NCBI GenBank assembly: GCA_002405485.1
Contig: DHLW01000097.1
Span: 1 to 26,451, forward strand
Length of the DNA stretch: 26,451 nt
Origin: Phycisphaerales bacterium UBA4658
Lineage (GTDB): Bacteria; Planctomycetota; Phycisphaerae; Phycisphaerales; UBA1924
Reading direction: 5' to 3'
The first letter of the stretch is position 1. Every line of letters starts with the position of its first letter. The notes beneath the pieces are model-generated. The model worked only from the letters and a program-made list of their open reading frames with translations, did no database searches and was not told the origin of the DNA. Below are positions 7,085 to 15,249 of the stretch, piece by piece. A program made the translations under genes and the position numbers.

Positions 7085-7993
7085 ATGCCATCGTCGCGCA
7101 CATCCCTGACTCTCGCGTTCCTGCTGGTCGCAGGAGCGGCGGCGGCGCCCCGGCCCATTTCGTCCGCACTCACCCACCTGCACGTGCCCGCGACCGTGCT
7201 CCTGGCGCCCGTTCAGCAGCCCGCACGCTCGCTTCTGGCCTGGCTTCGTGGACCGGGCCCAGGGTTGACTGCCGACGCGCCAAGCCCGGAAGTCCAGGTC
7301 CTCCGCGAGCAGCGCGACCAGTATGCCCTCGAGGTCAAGCAGCTCCGTCAGCAGATCGACGAGCTCCGCGTGCTCATCCGCGACCTCTCCCGCGGCTTCG
7401 ACCTTAACCCCTCGCTCGCCGTCAAGCAGATCACCGCACCCGTCATCGGCTACGGCGCCGACAACAGCGGCGGCCTGCTCACCGTTCGAGCCGGTCGCCG
7501 CGACGGCGTGAGCGTCAACAACGTCGTCGCCCTCCGGGGAGTGCACCTGCTCGGGCGCGTCGTCCGCGTCGACGACCGCACCTGTGCCGTGCTCCCGCTC
7601 ACACGCATGAGCAAGGGCGAGGCCGTCGGCGGCGTCGTCATGCTCGCCGATGAGACCATCGGCCCGCGCGTGCTTCTGAAGACCCACGAGGGCGGCACGC
7701 TCCGAGGCCAGGTCGAGTATCTCCCCGATCCTTCCGGCGTCGCTCCGCCGGTGACCATCGCCCGAGGCATGGTCGTTCGGCTGCAGGACGCCGACGCCCG
7801 ATGGCCGCAGAGCGCGCAGATGCTCATCATCGGGCAGATCGAAACCGCCGAGCCCAGCCCGGAAATGCCCCTCCGCACGGTCGTCACCGTCCGCCCGATC
7901 CACGAGATCGAGCGAGCCAGCGAAGTCATGATCCGCATCCCGGAGTCCGGACAGTCCGCCGAGCGCGTCGGTGAGAAGGGCGGAACGCCATGA
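7085..7993 (+). CDS. mreC: Cell-shape protein MreC
   Basis: MreC is a bitopic inner-membrane protein that links MreB filaments to the periplasmic peptidoglycan synthesis complex. Seen in 302 residues: an N-terminal hydrophobic segment at about 7-27; a heptad-like coiled coil at about 68-105 (QVLREQRDQYALEVKQLRQQ); then the beta-rich MreC domain with APVIGYGADNSGGLLTVRAG, a G-V-x-x-x-x-VV-x-L-x-G-x-x-L-G-R-V block, GGTLRGQVEYL and a C-terminal IIGQIETAE. The divergence from proteobacterial MreC is strong, but domain order, size and position between mreB and an mreD-like gene support the call. The stop overlaps the next start as ATGA, so the two are translationally coupled. A signal for the start is unclear, with no strong ribosome-binding site before the ATG at 7085. 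Confidence 0.88.
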   Translation: MPSSRTSLTLAFLLVAGAAAAPRPISSALTHLHVPATVLLAPVQQPARSLLAWLRGPGPGLTADAPSPEVQVLREQRDQYALEVKQLRQQIDELRVLIRDLSRGFDLNPSLAVKQITAPVIGYGADNSGGLLTVRAGRRDGVSVNNVVALRGVHLLGRVVRVDDRTCAVLPLTRMSKGEAVGGVVMLADETIGPRVLLKTHEGGTLRGQVEYLPDPSGVAPPVTIARGMVVRLQDADARWPQSAQMLIIGQIETAEPSPEMPLRTVVTVRPIHEIERASEVMIRIPESGQSAERVGEKGGTP

Positions 7994-8583
7994 GGTGGCC
8001 CGTCACGCTGCTCTTTGCCTGGGTTCTGCTGGCGCTTGAGCCGGTCATCCGCGAGGCCCTGCGCCTCGGTCATCCAAGCGCCGCGCCCTCTCTGGTGGTG
8101 CCGCTGGTGGTCTTCGTCGCGCTCTTTGCGCCGGTCGTGCCCTCCCTGTGGACCGCGCTGCTCGTGGGGCTCATGGTCGATCTCACCACGCTCCGCGGTG
8201 GATTGAGCTCAACCGGGCTCCCGCCCACGGTCGTCATCGGACCCCACGCCCTCGGCTTTGCCCTCGGCGCGTACCTCGTCCACACCGTTCGGCCGATGAT
8301 GATGCGCAGGAATCCGCTCACCGTCATGGTGCTCTCGATGATCGTCGCCGCACTCGCAGGTGTCGTCGCCTCGGCCATCCTCGGAGCTCGTGATATGCTG
8401 TTCAGCGGCTCCTGGAGCGACGGCTCCGAGTATCGGGCCATGAGCGACCTGCTCGCCCGTCTCCTCGGCGCCCTCTACACCGCCGGAACGGGACTGGTCA
8501 TCGGCCTCCTGCTTCTGTGGGCCCATCCGCTTTTCCACTTCCACGACAGCAGCGGCCGTCGGGCGTTCTCGCGCCGAACCTAG
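7990..8583 (+). CDS. mreD: MreD-like integral membrane protein
   Basis: A small, very hydrophobic protein of 197 residues with about five membrane segments (about 5-20, 35-72, 85-100, 110-130 and 150-177). MreD works with MreC in the elongation complex of the cell envelope. The call relies mainly on position (ATGA overlap with mreC), size and topology. The sequence has the MreD-like pattern of a second hydrophobic block followed by GLMVDLTT, matching the family's G-x-x-x-D motif. MreD is poorly conserved, so sequence alone would not be enough. The stop is TAG at 8581-8583, and the GlmU-like gene follows 15 bp later. Confidence 0.8.
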   Translation: MRWPVTLLFAWVLLALEPVIREALRLGHPSAAPSLVVPLVVFVALFAPVVPSLWTALLVGLMVDLTTLRGGLSSTGLPPTVVIGPHALGFALGAYLVHTVRPMMMRRNPLTVMVLSMIVAALAGVVASAILGARDMLFSGSWSDGSEYRAMSDLLARLLGALYTAGTGLVIGLLLLWAHPLFHFHDSSGRRAFSRRT

Positions 8584-8598
8584 CCGCGGAGTTCCGCC

Positions 8599-9879
8599 AT
8601 GCTCAGCGTTCTGGTCTTTGACTCCATCCATGCTCGAATCGGGGCCGGATCCGTCCAGCCGCTCCTGGCTCCCATCACCGATCTCAGAGCCGCTTTCGAC
8701 ATTCGCACCGGCGCGCTCACAACGCTCCGTCGCATTCTCCTGCACTCCAGGCTCAACGACCTGCCCCAGCCCGACGGCCTGCTCGTCCCCAGTCGCATCG
8801 AGTCCATCGTGCGAGAACGCACGCCCCCGACACTCCCTGTGAATCCGAACCGGCTTCCGGCAGTCGGCGTGCTCCTGATCAATGGCGCGTGCCCGCTCAT
8901 CGATGCCGACTCGACCGGGCTCGAACTCGGCCACGCGCAGATCGATCGGTCCACGGGCATCATCGCCAAGGCCCATGTCCCCGCCGACCGCGCCGCCGGC
9001 GTCCTCCAGGGAGACGTGCACGGCTTGCACCTGCACCACGCCGACGTTCCCACGCTCACCCGTCCGTGGCACGTCCGTGCGCATCGAGACACCTGTCTCG
9101 CCGCCGACCTCAAGCTCCTGGAACGCTCTCGAACCGACTGGATCCGACCGGCTGATGCCGCCGGCGTCCTGCTCTCCGCCAGCGCAAGCGTTCACCCCTC
9201 CGCCATCTTCGACACCGCAGCAGGCGCGGTCGTCATCGATGACCATGCCACCGTGCGGCCAGGGGCCATCATCGTCGGCCCCGCGTACGTCGGACCGCAC
9301 GCATCCATCCTGGAGCGAGCGGTCATCCGCGCGGGCTCGGCCATCGGCCCGCACTGCAAGGTCGCCGGCGAAGTGGGGGGGACTATCTTCCAGGGCTACA
9401 GCAACAAGGCCCACGATGGCTACCTCGGCGACGCGTACGTCGGCGAATGGGTCAACCTCGGCGCCGGTACCACGAACTCCAACCTGCTCAACACCTATGG
9501 AGATGTCGTCGCCAGACCGCTCGCCCACGATGGCGTGTCCGCGTCCAACGAGCGCACCGGTCTGCAGTTCCTCGGCTGCGTCCTTGGCGATCACGTCAAG
9601 ACCGCCATCTGCACCCGCATCATGACCGGGTCCATCGTGGGCACCGGATCGATGTTCGCCGCCACACGCCCGGTGAGCGGAACCCTGCCGCGATTCCGTT
9701 GGATCACCGACGCCGACGACGGCCGACTGAGCGATCGTCCCTACCGCATAGACAAGTGCCTGGAAGTCGTCCGGGCGGCGATGGCACGGCGAAAACTCAC
9801 GCCGAGCGCGGCATATGAGACGTGCATCCGGCAACTCGCCAACGCAGATGGCGACGGGGCCCGAGGACCACGGCCATGA
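8599..9879 (+). CDS. GlmU-like sugar nucleotidyltransferase with left-handed beta-helix acyltransferase domain
   Basis: A 426-residue protein of the alternative GlmU type found in Bacteroidetes and planctomycetes (NCBI TIGR03991 as I recall it). By family knowledge it would make UDP-GlcNAc from glucosamine-1-phosphate, feeding peptidoglycan and lipopolysaccharide synthesis. Seen: a divergent N-terminal half (about 1-175) in place of a clear nucleotidyltransferase motif; HPSAIFDTAAGAVVIDDHAT at about 195, then hexapeptide repeats of the left-handed beta-helix; and the block GGTIFQGYSNKAHDGYLGDA followed by YVGEWVNLGAGTTNSNL, a strong family signature. GGAG lies upstream of the ATG. Its place 15 bp after mreD suggests co-expression of shape control and wall-precursor supply. 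The substrate is not proven, since the N-terminal half is poorly conserved. Confidence 0.85.
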   Translation: MLSVLVFDSIHARIGAGSVQPLLAPITDLRAAFDIRTGALTTLRRILLHSRLNDLPQPDGLLVPSRIESIVRERTPPTLPVNPNRLPAVGVLLINGACPLIDADSTGLELGHAQIDRSTGIIAKAHVPADRAAGVLQGDVHGLHLHHADVPTLTRPWHVRAHRDTCLAADLKLLERSRTDWIRPADAAGVLLSASASVHPSAIFDTAAGAVVIDDHATVRPGAIIVGPAYVGPHASILERAVIRAGSAIGPHCKVAGEVGGTIFQGYSNKAHDGYLGDAYVGEWVNLGAGTTNSNLLNTYGDVVARPLAHDGVSASNERTGLQFLGCVLGDHVKTAICTRIMTGSIVGTGSMFAATRPVSGTLPRFRWITDADDGRLSDRPYRIDKCLEVVRAAMARRKLTPSAAYETCIRQLANADGDGARGPRP

Positions 9880-9913
9880 TCCCTCCGCTCCGTCAGGGCG
9901 TGCTCTGCCGCCG

Positions 9914-9928
9914 GGCGTCGCGCACGCC
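9914..9928. terminator. Possible shared hairpin between two convergent genes
   Basis: GGCGT-CGCGC-ACGCC, flanked by further imperfect GC pairing, lies in the 57-bp gap between the convergent GlmU-like and PhoD-like genes. No T-run follows on either strand, so it is at best a weak bidirectional terminator. Confidence 0.3.
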
Positions 9929-9936
9929 GGCGCGCG

Positions 9937-11046
9937 TCAACGCTTCTCTCGCAGGTCGCCAAGCCAGAGCGTCTGGCGGTTGAGCGTCTGCCCGCGATCG
10001 CCGAGGGCGATCAGTTCGATCTGAGTCTGCTCGATCGGCTCCTGCCACTTGATGTTCACCACGCCGAAGTTCGTTTCTCGGCGCACCGGCCCCACGCGAT
10101 ACTGGTTGGGATCGGTCACCACTCGTGCCCGCTCGTTCATGCCGCTGGACGTGAAGTCCCACAGCGGATAGGGCGGGCGCGTTCCATCCAATCGCGGCAC
10201 GCGATCAACGGAGATCTCCGCAAGGTGCCGATCTCCTGAGAGAAACACCACTCCGCCCGCGTCCGTCGAATCGATGAGCGCGTACAGGCGCTGCCGCTCG
10301 TGCGGGAAGTTGCCCCACGTCTCGAATCCATGCTCGTCGGCGACGACTTGGATGCTGCTGACGATCAGCCGGATCTCCGCCGGCTCACGCAGACGCTCCT
10401 CCAGCCACTTCCACTGCGCTTCCCCAAGCAGCGTGCGCGACGTGTCCGTCGTCGGCAGATACGGGCCACGCCGCGTCCGCTGGTCCTTGGGAGCGACATC
10501 CAGAGCGTCCCGATTGAACCGCGTGTCCAGGAGGATGATCTGCACGCGCCGTCCGGCCGGGCCCAGCACGCGAGACTGGTACACTCCCGGCTGGTTCCGA
10601 AGGGGCGATGTCGGGGGCTCGCCGTAGAAATCCCAGAACGCCTTCTTCGCGGCTTCCTTGAGCGGATACTCCTTCCCCGCGTCGTTGGCGCCATAGTCGT
10701 GATCATCCCATGTCGCAAGCACCGGACAGGTCCGCAGGATTCGGCGATACCCGTCCTGTGCGCCAAGTGCGGCGTATGCCTCCTCGATGCGCCGGACGTC
10801 GGTCACCGGCTTCATGACCAGTTTCCCGTCCTCCTCCTGAAAATCGGCGTACATGTTGTCGCCGATGAACAGGAAGACGTCCGGTTGCTGGGCCACGATC
10901 TCGGTCCAGATCGGCTGGGCATCACGCTCCCGGGCGCACGAGCCGAACGCGATGACGTCAACTGGCTCCGAGGATGTCTGAGCCATCGCCCCTGCCCCGA
11001 AAGAGGTCAGGCCCGCAAGGGCGACGATCGCGCACGTTCGAAGCAT
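9937..11046 (-). CDS. Exported PhoD-like alkaline phosphatase family protein
   Basis: A predicted secreted metallophosphoesterase of 369 residues. Seen: signal peptide MLRTCAIVALAGLTSFGAGAMAQ; then AFGSCA, FLFIGDNMYAD, TWDDHDYGAND, a VADEHG stretch with NFPHERQRL, and FLSGDRHLAEI. These are the metal-binding and catalytic blocks of the PhoD superfamily, in the usual order. The start at 11046 is set by GGAGGA about 8 nt upstream and by the signal peptide; a longer frame from 11085 adds 13 residues without a site. Family members hydrolyse phosphate mono- or diesters in the periplasm or outside the cell, using Ca and Fe in the Bacillus enzyme. The substrate here is unknown. It is last in a minus-strand run after sppA, with an 86-bp gap. 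No Pho box was recognised. Confidence 0.9.
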   Translation of the reverse strand: MLRTCAIVALAGLTSFGAGAMAQTSSEPVDVIAFGSCARERDAQPIWTEIVAQQPDVFLFIGDNMYADFQEEDGKLVMKPVTDVRRIEEAYAALGAQDGYRRILRTCPVLATWDDHDYGANDAGKEYPLKEAAKKAFWDFYGEPPTSPLRNQPGVYQSRVLGPAGRRVQIILLDTRFNRDALDVAPKDQRTRRGPYLPTTDTSRTLLGEAQWKWLEERLREPAEIRLIVSSIQVVADEHGFETWGNFPHERQRLYALIDSTDAGGVVFLSGDRHLAEISVDRVPRLDGTRPPYPLWDFTSSGMNERARVVTDPNQYRVGPVRRETNFGVVNIKWQEPIEQTQIELIALGDRGQTLNRQTLWLGDLREKR

Positions 11047-11132
11047 CGAGGACTCCTCCGACACATCCTCCCACCAGTTCAGCATTGGCCGCTTCGCCTG
11101 GATGCGTCCACCGTGCCCCGCGTTGCTTGCAA

Positions 11133-13001
11133 TTACTTCACAATCACGGCCCGCGGACTGGTCAGGATCACCCGCTGCTCACGAAGCTGCAGCATGGCGG
11201 CGAGGTGATCTCGGACCAGCGGCCAGTGTCGTTCACCCACGATGTGCCGCAGCGTCCCGGCGATCATCGCCGGGCCCGCCTGCTCGCCAATCGCTCGCGC
11301 CGCCGCCGCCCCGGGCTCCCGGGACGTCGCCATCGGACCCATCATGTCGCCCAGCACGTCGGTCAGCGATCGCGGCCCGGGGAACTCCAGGATCTGGTAG
11401 TCCCCTTCAACGAGCTTGAGCTCCCGCGCCAGGTCGCGCACGCAGTCGTTCAACCCGCCGATCGCGTCGGCCATCTTGAGCTCCACCGCGTCCGACCCTG
11501 CAAACAGCCGTCCTTCGGCCGTCTTGGAAAGATCCATCCCCGGCCGCCCGGCGCTCACGCGCGATGCAAACAGGTCATAGGTCTCCTTCATCTTCTCACG
11601 CACCAGTGCCTGCTCCGCATCGCTCCAGGGCCCGCTCGAGGCCAGCATCCGCCCCATCGGGCCGCGCTCTCGGCCATGTACGCGCACCTTGAGCTTGTCG
11701 TACAGCCCCGTCATCGCGATCTTCCCCCCGACCACCCCGATCGACCCGACGATGCTCGAAGGGTTGACATACACCTTCTGCCCGGCCACGAGGCAGTAAT
11801 ACCCGCCGCTGGCCGCCATGGATCCGACGCTCACCCACACCGGGCGCGTCTCGCTCAGTCGCTTGATGCCCTGCCAGATGACCTCGCTCGCCGTCGCCGA
11901 CCCGCCGGGCGAGTCGATCCGGATCACGACGCCCTTGAACAGTTCCTCGTCCTCGATCTCCGACAACGCACGCCGAATCGTGTGCGAACCGACCGACGAC
12001 TCGCCCAGAAACCCGCCCTCGGAGCTTTCTCCATCCACGATCGGTCCGTTGATGTGCACGATCGCGATCGCATCCCGCGTCGGCGTGTGGCTGGGCTCCT
12101 TGAACAGCTTGCTCAGCATCGCGAACGGATTCGACGTGTCCAGCTTCGGCGTGCCATCGGAGACTTCGAAGTTGTGCCAGTCGATCTCCGTGCCGTAGGC
12201 CTTCTCGAGATGCTTGGTCAGCGACGGCAGATCGATCGTCGAATCGATCAGCCCAGAACTCTTGCCCGCGTCGCCAAGTCCCATCCAGCACCGCCGCATC
12301 GCGTCGTCCAGCTTCGCGTCGTCTAGCCCACGAGCGCTCTTGATCCGCTCGCGGACGTTGCCGTACAGCGCGTCCAGAAGGCCGCTGATGTTCTCTTCCC
12401 ACTGCGGGCTCGGGGAGGTCCGCATGTACTGCTCGTTGGCACCCTTGTAGTCGCCCACCTGCACCATCTGCGGCGTCAGTCCCGCCCAGGCCATCGTGTC
12501 GGCGAGGTACATCTCCTCCATGTACATCCCCGGAAACATGATCCCGCCGCCTTCCTGCATCACGATCTCGTCGCAGTACGACCCGAGCACCAGCTCGGTC
12601 GTCGAGTACCCGTCGGCAAACAGGTGCACCTTCTTGCCCTTGGAACGAAACTGCGTGAGCGCCGAACCCAGTTCCTCGACCTGCGTCAGGGTCAACTCCG
12701 CCTCGCGAAGCCGGATCACCAGCCCCGACACGTGCTCGTCCTCCGAGGCCTCCTGCAGCAGCGCAAGCATGTCCCGCATCGTCGGGTGATCCCCCGATCC
12801 CGTCAGCCACGCCAGCGGGTGCGGCATCTCCGCCAACGCGCCGTGAATCTCCACGTGGCCGATGCCCGTCGACTTGACGACCGCCTTCGCTGCCGGCTTG
12901 TCGTCGTCAAGGCTCAGATGGGCGTGGGTCACCGTGACCGGCGCCACGACCATGCACAGCGACGCCATCCAAACCCCCACCGAAGAACTCATCTTGGTCA
13001 T
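11133..13001 (-). CDS. sppA: Signal peptide peptidase SppA, long (tandem-domain) form
   Basis: A membrane or periplasmic serine protease that degrades leftover signal peptides. The 622-residue length matches the long E. coli-type SppA with two peptidase S49 domains. Seen: an N-terminal signal or anchor at about 8-26; an N-terminal S49 domain with GDYKGANEQY, whose Lys (about 186) corresponds to the general base; and a C-terminal S49 domain with VVIRIDSPGGSATAS (about 358) and SMAASGGYY, whose Ser (about 398) is the nucleophile. The Ser/Lys dyad is therefore intact. The start is supported by AGGGAG 6 nt upstream. It lies 76 bp downstream of the CYTH gene on the same strand. The tail beyond the second domain (about 530-622) is a planctomycete-type extension without recognised motifs. 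Confidence 0.93.
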   Translation of the reverse strand: MTKMSSSVGVWMASLCMVVAPVTVTHAHLSLDDDKPAAKAVVKSTGIGHVEIHGALAEMPHPLAWLTGSGDHPTMRDMLALLQEASEDEHVSGLVIRLREAELTLTQVEELGSALTQFRSKGKKVHLFADGYSTTELVLGSYCDEIVMQEGGGIMFPGMYMEEMYLADTMAWAGLTPQMVQVGDYKGANEQYMRTSPSPQWEENISGLLDALYGNVRERIKSARGLDDAKLDDAMRRCWMGLGDAGKSSGLIDSTIDLPSLTKHLEKAYGTEIDWHNFEVSDGTPKLDTSNPFAMLSKLFKEPSHTPTRDAIAIVHINGPIVDGESSEGGFLGESSVGSHTIRRALSEIEDEELFKGVVIRIDSPGGSATASEVIWQGIKRLSETRPVWVSVGSMAASGGYYCLVAGQKVYVNPSSIVGSIGVVGGKIAMTGLYDKLKVRVHGRERGPMGRMLASSGPWSDAEQALVREKMKETYDLFASRVSAGRPGMDLSKTAEGRLFAGSDAVELKMADAIGGLNDCVRDLARELKLVEGDYQILEFPGPRSLTDVLGDMMGPMATSREPGAAAARAIGEQAGPAMIAGTLRHIVGERHWPLVRDHLAAMLQLREQRVILTSPRAVIVK

Positions 13002-13077
13002 GCGTGACTCCCTGTATGTCCCCGAAAGGTTAGCCGTCCGCCCGCCTGCAAACCCTCACGCCCACCTCGCCCGTAAA

Positions 13078-13593
13078 TCAACTCCGGTCCGCATCCAGCA
13101 GCTCGGCGTAGCCGCATGCGATCGCTTCGCCCATCGCCGGAGCAAGCGATTGCCGCAGAAACTCCACCAGTTCATGGGCCTTTTCCAGCGATCGCTCCGG
13201 ACAGATCAACGCCTCGAACTCGATGAACGACCCCAAACCCTCGACCTGGTCCAGATGGATGCGCACGCCCTGATACGTCCAGAGTTCCCGGATCTTCTTC
13301 ACAACGATCCACACCGGCAGATCCGTTGAACCAAACCGCTGTCGGGCCATCCCATCCGGATACAGCGTGAACGTGCTCAGCTTGCTCTGCGTCCGCTGCG
13401 CACGGTTGTAGAACACCCACTCCGTCGGCTGGCCCTCGGTCTCCCGCCTCTTGAGCTTCGCGTCCGGCACTCGAAAGTACGTGTCGGTCTGCCTCAGCGT
13501 GTCCACGCTCAGCGCCCCGAGCGATGCCGCGATCGTCCGGGCCAGCGTCAGGTCCCGCAGCTCGGCCTTGTACTCCACGTTCTGCATCGGCAT
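13078..13593 (-). CDS. CYTH-domain protein (class IV adenylyl cyclase / triphosphatase family)
   Basis: A 171-residue single-domain protein of the CYTH superfamily, whose members act on triphosphate substrates (inorganic tripolyphosphate, thiamine triphosphate, or ATP to cAMP). Seen: MPMQNVEYKAEL at the start, a variant of the ExExK motif in which the first Glu is Asn, as in many 'NIEIKA' members; TDTYFRVPDAKLKRRE; a VRIHLDQVEGLGSFIEFEA block holding the metal-binding acidic residues; and GYAELL near the end. The start ATG at 13593 lies 2 nt after the scpB stop, so translation is probably coupled; the next ATG, at 13587, is equally possible. The true substrate cannot be read from the sequence. 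A long upstream open frame is an overlap with scpB and is not used. Confidence 0.87.
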   Translation of the reverse strand: MPMQNVEYKAELRDLTLARTIAASLGALSVDTLRQTDTYFRVPDAKLKRRETEGQPTEWVFYNRAQRTQSKLSTFTLYPDGMARQRFGSTDLPVWIVVKKIRELWTYQGVRIHLDQVEGLGSFIEFEALICPERSLEKAHELVEFLRQSLAPAMGEAIACGYAELLDADRS

Positions 13594-13595
13594 GG

Positions 13596-14378
13596 TCAGT
13601 CCGCGTCCGCGTCCTCGCCGCTCGGGCGAAACTCCTCCGGAGCCGGAAGATCCCGAACGCTCGCCAGCCCAAAGGTCTCCAGAAACGACTTGGTCGTCCC
13701 GTACAGCATCGGTCGGCCAAGCTCCTCGGCACGACCGACGATCGTCACCAGCCGACGCTCGATCAGCGACCGCAGCACCTCGCCGCACGCCACCCCGCGG
13801 ATCGCCTCCAGCGACGCCCGTGTGATCGGCTGCTTGTACGCGATGATCGCCAGTGTCTCCAGCGCCGCTCGGCTCACCCCGTGCCGCTCTCGCTTCCCGT
13901 GATACCGCTCCAGCACCCCGGCATGCTCCGGCAGCGTCATCACCCGATACCCGCCCGCGACACGCTGAATCCGGAAGCTCCGCCCCGTCCGCTCATACTC
14001 CCCGTTCAGATGCTCCACGGCCGCGTTCACGAGGCCCACCGGCGTCTCGGCCGGCTTGCCCTTGCGGCCTTTCGAGCGTCCCTTGGGCGCGGCTGCGTCC
14101 GCCGGTTGCTCTTCCCCGGTCTGCGATGGATCCTCCGCGTCCTGGATCAACCCAAGCGCCTCCGCAACCCGCGCCGGCGGAACCGCGCGATCCACGCTCA
14201 GCAGCAACGCCTCCACAGGACCCGCCAGCGACTCCGGCGTGCGTCCGGCAAGCGCAAGTGCAAGCTTGACCGATGCATCCTCCAGAGGTCCGTCGTCATC
14301 CCCCATCCCCGCCGGTGACGTGCCGACTTTGGGTTCCACGGCGGGCTCTTCTCGGTCGGTCGGTGGGGCGGGCGTCAT
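13596..14378 (-). CDS. scpB: Segregation and condensation protein ScpB
   Basis: ScpB is the winged-helix kleisin partner that joins SMC and ScpA in the bacterial condensin complex. Seen in about 260 residues: an acidic, Pro-rich N-terminal tail; a first winged-helix half at about 35-85 (ALALAGRTPESLAGPVEALLL); a Gly/Lys/Arg-rich insertion at about 85-115; then the conserved second winged helix ALETLAIIAYKQPITRASLE with IRGV, and the wing and tail GRPMLYGTTKSFLETFGL. The start at 14378 has CGGAGA 5 nt upstream; an ATG at 14408 in frame would add 10 residues but has no site. scpA is not adjacent here. The next gene (CYTH) starts 2 nt after the stop, giving an operon scpB-CYTH-sppA-PhoD. Confidence 0.92.
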   Translation of the reverse strand: MTPAPPTDREEPAVEPKVGTSPAGMGDDDGPLEDASVKLALALAGRTPESLAGPVEALLLSVDRAVPPARVAEALGLIQDAEDPSQTGEEQPADAAAPKGRSKGRKGKPAETPVGLVNAAVEHLNGEYERTGRSFRIQRVAGGYRVMTLPEHAGVLERYHGKRERHGVSRAALETLAIIAYKQPITRASLEAIRGVACGEVLRSLIERRLVTIVGRAEELGRPMLYGTTKSFLETFGLASVRDLPAPEEFRPSGEDADAD

Positions 14379-14499
14379 GGGGCTCTCCGAGCCGGCGGGT
14401 GCGTCCATTCGGCGGACATCGTACCACCCCCGCTTTGCCCGTGTGAAATCCCCGCGGACCGCTCCGCGCCCTCCCATCCCGTCGTATCGTTCTGCTCCA

Positions 14500-15249
14500 A
14501 TGCCCAGGGGACTGCTCATCGCACTGGTGGCCTTCGCAACGGTCTTCGCCGCCTCGCTCGGCGGGCTGATCGCCGTCTGGCGATCCAACGCCCGGTCCGC
14601 CGCACTCGATGCAACGGGCGAAGCCGCGAACGGTCTTGGACCGCGCGGCTCCAGCGTCGCCCGCAGCGATGATCCGCTCACGCCCGACTCCAACGTCAGC
14701 GACCTGCGCATCCTGCCCTTCGCCCTCACCGATCACAACGGCGTCAAGATCACCAATGACGTCTTCTCCGGGCGACTCACCGTCGTCAGCTTCATCTTCA
14801 CACACTGCACCCTCGTCTGCCCCATGCTCACCCAGACCATGAACACCCTCGCACGCGATCTCCGTGCCGCGGGCGGGCCAGGGGCCCAGGTTCGGTTCCT
14901 GAGCATCAGTGTCGATCCCACCCACGACACCCCGGACCGCCGCAACGCCTACTCCCGGCAGATCGGAGCCGATCCGACCAGATGGACCTTCGCCGTCGGA
15001 CCCGCTCAGGACGTCTATCCCCTCCTCGAACAGGGGCTGAAGTTCGCCGTCGGCATCGACAAGAACGAGTCCAACATCATCACGCTCCCGGACGGGTCCA
15101 CGATGAACAACATCGTCCACCCAAGCTGGTTCGTCCTCGTCGGACCCAAGGGCGAAGTGCTCGGCATATATCTCGCCAGCGTGCCTGAAGAAATGGCCTC
15201 TCTGAAAAAGCGCGCCGCCGACGGGGCCCGCAAGCTCGGCCTGCGCTAG
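14500..15249 (+). CDS. SCO1/SenC family copper chaperone
   Basis: A membrane-anchored thioredoxin-fold protein that delivers copper to the CuA site of cytochrome c oxidase. Seen in 249 residues: an N-terminal hydrophobic anchor at about 5-27; a linker; and the SCO domain from about 70, with THCTLVCP giving the metal-binding Cys pair (C103 and C107), FLSISVDPTHDTPDR, and the third ligand His in MNNIVHPSWFVLV (H207). All copper ligands are present. The gene is divergent from scpB. No cox genes are in the window, so the link to oxidase assembly comes from the family only. The 3' end overlaps the convergent receiver-like gene by 4 bp. Confidence 0.92.
   Translation: MPRGLLIALVAFATVFAASLGGLIAVWRSNARSAALDATGEAANGLGPRGSSVARSDDPLTPDSNVSDLRILPFALTDHNGVKITNDVFSGRLTVVSFIFTHCTLVCPMLTQTMNTLARDLRAAGGPGAQVRFLSISVDPTHDTPDRRNAYSRQIGADPTRWTFAVGPAQDVYPLLEQGLKFAVGIDKNESNIITLPDGSTMNNIVHPSWFVLVGPKGEVLGIYLASVPEEMASLKKRAADGARKLGLR

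Noticed and set aside
8209..9834. 541-codon minus-strand frame opposite the GlmU-like gene
   Set aside because: Gly/Asp/Val-rich shadow without motifs; the plus strand carries a strong family signature.
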